Below, piece by piece: positions 60,904 through 64,000 of a stretch of DNA of 64,000 nt (position 1 is the stretch's first letter; each line of letters begins with the position of its first letter). Below the pieces are notes generated by a model. It searched no databases, was not told the origin of the DNA, and saw only the letters and a list, made by a program, of their open reading frames with translations. A program made the position numbers and the translations under genes. The stretch covers positions 1,888,501 to 1,952,500 of the forward strand of contig CP064988.1 of assembly GCA_016699855.1 (NCBI GenBank), in the 5' to 3' direction. The DNA is from Rhodospirillales bacterium (GTDB lineage: Bacteria > Pseudomonadota > Alphaproteobacteria > Reyranellales > Reyranellaceae).

Positions 60904-62115
60904 TTAGTTCAGGACGATCTCGACGCGGCGGTTCTGCGGCTCGCGCACGCCGTCGGCCGTCTGCACCAGCGGCATGCTCTCGCCACGGCCCACCACCGCG
61001 ATCTGGTTCGCCGGGATGCCCTCGCGCACCAGCTGGTCCTTCACAGCGTTTCCACGACGCAGCGACAGCGCCATGTTGTAGGCGTCGCCGCCCGACTTGT
61101 CGGCGTGGCCGGTGACATCGAGGCGGGTCGACTTGCCGGCCTTGGCGTCCGCCGCGGCCTGCTTGATCGTCGTCGCCGCCGTCGGCGTGATCAGCGCCCG
61201 GTCGAAGTCGAAGAACACGATGTAGCTCTTCTTGCCGGCCACCTTCGGCGGCTGGACCGGCGCCGGTCCCGACGGCGGCGCGCCCCAGTTGTACGCCAGA
61301 CGCACGAACGGGCCGTGGTTCAACGTGCCGCTGCGGCCGCGCGGTGAGCCCGCCCCGCCAACGTCGCGGATAAGGACGCTGAACATGTTGCCGTCGATCC
61401 ACTCGACCTGGTAGCCGGCGGCGAGGTGGACCAGCGGCGCGATCTCCCAGTCGAGGCCCGCCCGGGCGGCGATGTCCCAGATCAGACGGCCGGTGTTGCC
61501 GCTGTTGCCGCCGACGCCGACCAGCGCCGCGTCGGGATTCGACTTGATCTTGCCGAACAGGAACGACGTCTCGACGCCGCCGATCAGGCTGACCGACTCC
61601 GTCAGACGCAGCGCGCCGTCGACACCCACCCGCGGGCCGATGCCCCACGACTTCGTCTCCGACGCCAACGGGGTGCCCACCGTGTGGGTGAGATCCGCCG
61701 TGCTGCGCTGGTAGCGCACGCCCACGAATGGCCGCACGCCGTAGCCCGGTCCGCTGATCGTGTAGCCGACCGATCCATCGATGTTCCACACCTGCGCGTC
61801 GGTCACCGTGGTGACCGTGGCGCCGCCACCGCGCGAATCGCCCCGGCGGTAGTCCATGAAACGGCCGCCGATCGCCACGTCCCACGCCGTGGCGTCGAAG
61901 CGGTAGCCGATCTGCCCCTGCGCGCCCAGCCCGACGCCGGGCTGCGCCTTCTGGGTGGCGTTGGTGACGTCGAAGAACGACGTGCCGCCGGATTGCGTCT
62001 TCAACGCCATCAACCCGTCGATCGAGCCGAAGAAGCCCGGCTGCTGGACCTGCGCCTGCGCACCGCCCGCCAGCAGCGCGCCCAGCGCCGCACCGGTCAT
62101 CAACATCCGCTTCAT
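60904..62115 (-). CDS. OmpA-family outer-membrane protein, array copy 4
   Basis: 403 aa from ATG 62115 with GGGGAGAG upstream; signal identical to that of copy 3. Barrel related to copy 5 (FFGSIDGLMALKTQSGGTSF; TAWDVAIGGRFMDYRRGDS; GVRYQRSTADLTH). OmpA domain near-identical to the others but LSLRRGNAV (Gly for Ala). Own terminator. Copies 4 and 5 appear to be the closest pair by barrel sequence. Confidence 0.93.
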   Translation of the reverse strand: MKRMLMTGAALGALLAGGAQAQVQQPGFFGSIDGLMALKTQSGGTSFFDVTNATQKAQPGVGLGAQGQIGYRFDATAWDVAIGGRFMDYRRGDSRGGGATVTTVTDAQVWNIDGSVGYTISGPGYGVRPFVGVRYQRSTADLTHTVGTPLASETKSWGIGPRVGVDGALRLTESVSLIGGVETSFLFGKIKSNPDAALVGVGGNSGNTGRLIWDIAARAGLDWEIAPLVHLAAGYQVEWIDGNMFSVLIRDVGGAGSPRGRSGTLNHGPFVRLAYNWGAPPSGPAPVQPPKVAGKKSYIVFFDFDRALITPTAATTIKQAAADAKAGKSTRLDVTGHADKSGGDAYNMALSLRRGNAVKDQLVREGIPANQIAVVGRGESMPLVQTADGVREPQNRRVEIVLN

Positions 62116-62302
62116 GCCGCTCTCTCCCCCTGCGCCCATCCGCCCCGGTCACGGCCCGGCGCCGAAAATCACCGCGTCAAAATACCCAAGCCGGACCGCC
62201 GCGCCAACGACCGATCATGATTCCCCGACCAAGCGCGGTGGAATCCCCGGAGACGTGGCATTCCGGCAACATCCGGGCCGGCTGTCGTCGGCCCCAACGA
62301 GA

Positions 62303-62328
62303 AAGGGCCGCCCCGAGGGGCGGCCCTT
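62303..62328 (-). terminator. Intrinsic terminator after OmpA-array gene 5
   Basis: Same stem and loop; followed by TTTCTCGTT on the minus strand. Confidence 0.87.
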
Positions 62329-62350
62329 CGCGTTCCGGTGGGTGACCGGC

Positions 62351-63562
62351 TTAGTTCAGGACGATCTCGACGCGGCGGTTCTGCGGCTCGCGCACGCCGT
62401 CGGCGGTCTGCACCAGCGGCATGCTCTCGCCGCGGCCGACCACCGCGATCTGGTTCGCCGGGATGCCCTCGCGCACCAGCTGGTCCTTCACCCCGTTCGC
62501 GCGGCGCAGCGACAGCGCCATGTTGTAGGCGTCGCCGCCCGACTTGTCGGCGTGGCCCGTCACGTCGATACGGGTCGACTTGCCGGCCTTCGCGTCCGCC
62601 GCGGCCTGCTTGATCGTGTTCACCGCCGTCGGCGTGATCACGGCGCGGTCGAAATCGAAGAACACGATGTAGCTCTTCTTGCCCGTCGCCGCCGGCGGCT
62701 TCGGTGCCATCGGGCCCGACGGCGGCGCGCCCCAGTTGTAGGCCAGACGCACGAACGGACCGTGCACGAGCTGCCCGCTACGCCCGCGCGGCGACTGGGA
62801 GACGAACAGGTCGGTCGCCGCGTAGGTGAACATGTTGCCGTCGATCCACTCCACCCGGTAGCCGGCGGCGATGTGGAACAGCGGCGCCACTTCCCAGTCC
62901 AGGCCGATCTTACCGCCGATGTCCCAGACCATCCGGCCCGTGTTGCCGCTGTTGCCGCCGATGCCGGCGAGCGCCGCGTTGGGGTTGGATCTGGCCTTGC
63001 CGAACAGGAACGACGTGTCGATGCCGCCGAACAGGCTCACCGTCTCCATCAAGCGCAGCGAGCCATCGACGCCGATCCGCGGGCCGATGCCCCACACCTT
63101 GGTCTCGGACGCGAATGGACCGGCGGGCTGGTGCAGGATGTCGGCGGTGCTACGCTGGTAGCGCACGCCCACGAACGGCCGCACGCCGTAACCGGGGCCG
63201 CTGATCGTGTAGCCGACCACGCCATCCACGTTCCACAGCTTGGCGTCCGTGACGGTCGTCGTGCTGACGCCGGCGGGCTGCGCATCGCCGCGGCGGAAAT
63301 CCATGAACCGGCCGCCGATCGCGACGTCCCACGCCGTGCCGTCGAAGCGGTAGCCGATCTGACCCTCGGCGCCGAAGCCGGTGCCAGGCGTCGCCTTGCG
63401 CGCGCCGTTGGTGATATCGAAGGACGCGGTGCCACCGGAGTTGGACTTCAACGCCATCAACCCGTCGATCGAGCCGAAGAAGCCCGGCTGCTGCACCTGC
63501 GCCTGTGCCGCGCCGGCCATCAGCGCACCCATCGCGGCGCCGGCCAGTAGAACCTTCTTCAT
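62351..63562 (-). CDS. OmpA-family outer-membrane protein, array copy 5
   Basis: 403 aa from ATG 63562; signal MKKVLLAGAAMGALMAGAAQ. Barrel FFGSIDGLMALKSNSGGTAS, GTAWDVAIGGRFMDFRRGD, GVRYQRSTADILH. Linker of the GPMAPKPPAATG type, as in copy 1. The OmpA domain has several own changes (AVITPTAVNTIKQ, TRIDVTGHAD, RRANGV). Its upstream spacer is unlike those before copies 2-4, suggesting an older duplication. Confidence 0.93.
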   Translation of the reverse strand: MKKVLLAGAAMGALMAGAAQAQVQQPGFFGSIDGLMALKSNSGGTASFDITNGARKATPGTGFGAEGQIGYRFDGTAWDVAIGGRFMDFRRGDAQPAGVSTTTVTDAKLWNVDGVVGYTISGPGYGVRPFVGVRYQRSTADILHQPAGPFASETKVWGIGPRIGVDGSLRLMETVSLFGGIDTSFLFGKARSNPNAALAGIGGNSGNTGRMVWDIGGKIGLDWEVAPLFHIAAGYRVEWIDGNMFTYAATDLFVSQSPRGRSGQLVHGPFVRLAYNWGAPPSGPMAPKPPAATGKKSYIVFFDFDRAVITPTAVNTIKQAAADAKAGKSTRIDVTGHADKSGGDAYNMALSLRRANGVKDQLVREGIPANQIAVVGRGESMPLVQTADGVREPQNRRVEIVLN

Positions 63563-63754
63563 CGGAACCCCTCTCCCCGGATCACACGGCATGACGCCCC
63601 CGGCACGGCAGGGGCGACAATCCATCCGCGAGAATAACGGAACCGGCCCCGGGGGCCAACCGCCGGAGCCTGAATTACCGGTCGCGCCGTCGGAATCTCC
63701 GGAGATGTGGCATTCCGGCAACAGGCGGGCCGGCCGGCGCCAGCCCCAACGAGA

Positions 63755-63780
63755 AAGGGCCGCCCCGAGGGGCGGCCCTT
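63755..63780 (-). terminator. Intrinsic terminator after OmpA-array gene 6
   Basis: Same stem and TTTCTCGTT tail, after the partial sixth gene. Confidence 0.87.
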
Positions 63781-63802
63781 CGCGTTCCGGTGGGTGACCG
63801 GC

Positions 63803-64000
63803 TTAGTTCAGGACGATCTCGACCCGGCGGTTCTGCGGCTCGCGCACGCCGTCGGCGGTCTGCACCAGCGGCATGCTCTCGCCGCGGCCCACGACGGCGA
63901 TCTGGTTCGCCGGGATGCCCTCGCGCACCAGCTGGTCCTTCACCGCGTTCGCGCGGCGCAGCGACAGCGCCATGTTGTAGGCGTCGCCACCCGACTTGTC
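63803..64000 (-). CDS. OmpA-family outer-membrane protein, array copy 6 (3' part only)
   Basis: The last 65 or so codons of another copy: DKSGGDAYNMALSLRRANAV, GIPANQIAVVGRGESMP and NRRVEIVLN, stop TAA at 63803-63805. The gene runs off the window, so the array is at least six long. Confidence 0.9.
   Translation of the reverse strand, partial: DKSGGDAYNMALSLRRANAVKDQLVREGIPANQIAVVGRGESMPLVQTADGVREPQNRRVEIVLN

Overview
The window is a very GC-rich (about 70% by eye), gene-dense bacterial chromosome segment. Gene content points to an Alphaproteobacterium, possibly of the Rhodospirillales/Reyranella type. The pointers are the ComF gene beside a BioC/NDUFAF5-like methyltransferase, a TIGR01459 HAD hydrolase, PuuD urate hydroxylase, and Bug- and TAXI-type periplasmic binding proteins. 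This is inference from family knowledge, with no rRNA or marker phylogeny to support it. There is no tRNA, rRNA, CRISPR array or prophage that I can see.

Layout. 1-13.1 kb: catabolic and housekeeping genes, mostly on the minus strand (VOC enzyme, two acyl-CoA enzymes, a frameshifted thiolase, Bug binding protein, DUF1028 protein, gamma-glutamyltransferase). 13.5-18.5 kb: an envelope block with a membrane-anchored trypsin-like protease (frameshifted), a small membrane protein, and a three-gene minus-strand operon (SUMF1-domain protein, glycine-zipper lipoprotein, coiled-coil lipoprotein). 19-26.7 kb: GDPD, MFS exporter, SnoaL-like protein, glutamine amidotransferase, an AT-rich one-gene island, malate synthase and PuuD. 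27-31.8 kb: a possible membrane-anchored toxin with its partner, a lipoprotein, a crotonase, ComF and a methyltransferase. 31.8-32.9 kb: an IS30-family element inserted into a palindromic repeat. 33-39.1 kb: a PECR-like reductase, a fasciclin protein and a six-gene copper-handling cluster. 39-56.5 kb: HAD hydrolase, an SRPBCC-cyclase fusion, TPR membrane protein, leucyl aminopeptidase, GST, TAXI protein, a sulfatase-superfamily hydrolase, DUF924, small secreted proteins, and a tightly overlapped DUF849-cyclase-macrodomain operon.

56.6-64 kb: a tandem array of at least six genes for two-domain outer-membrane proteins. Each has a diverged beta-barrel-like N-terminus and an almost invariant OmpA peptidoglycan-binding C-terminus. 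Each is followed by the same GC-rich terminator, and the array runs off the window end. It is the most striking structure here.

The spaces between genes are full of repeats: three families of palindromic elements (called A, B and C below), several short tandem repeats, and an AT-rich patch with two perfect palindromes between convergent genes. At least four genes carry frameshifts, two of them clearly in G/C runs and the others in GC-rich sequence. They may be residual sequence errors or real decay, and should be checked before any gene is called dead.
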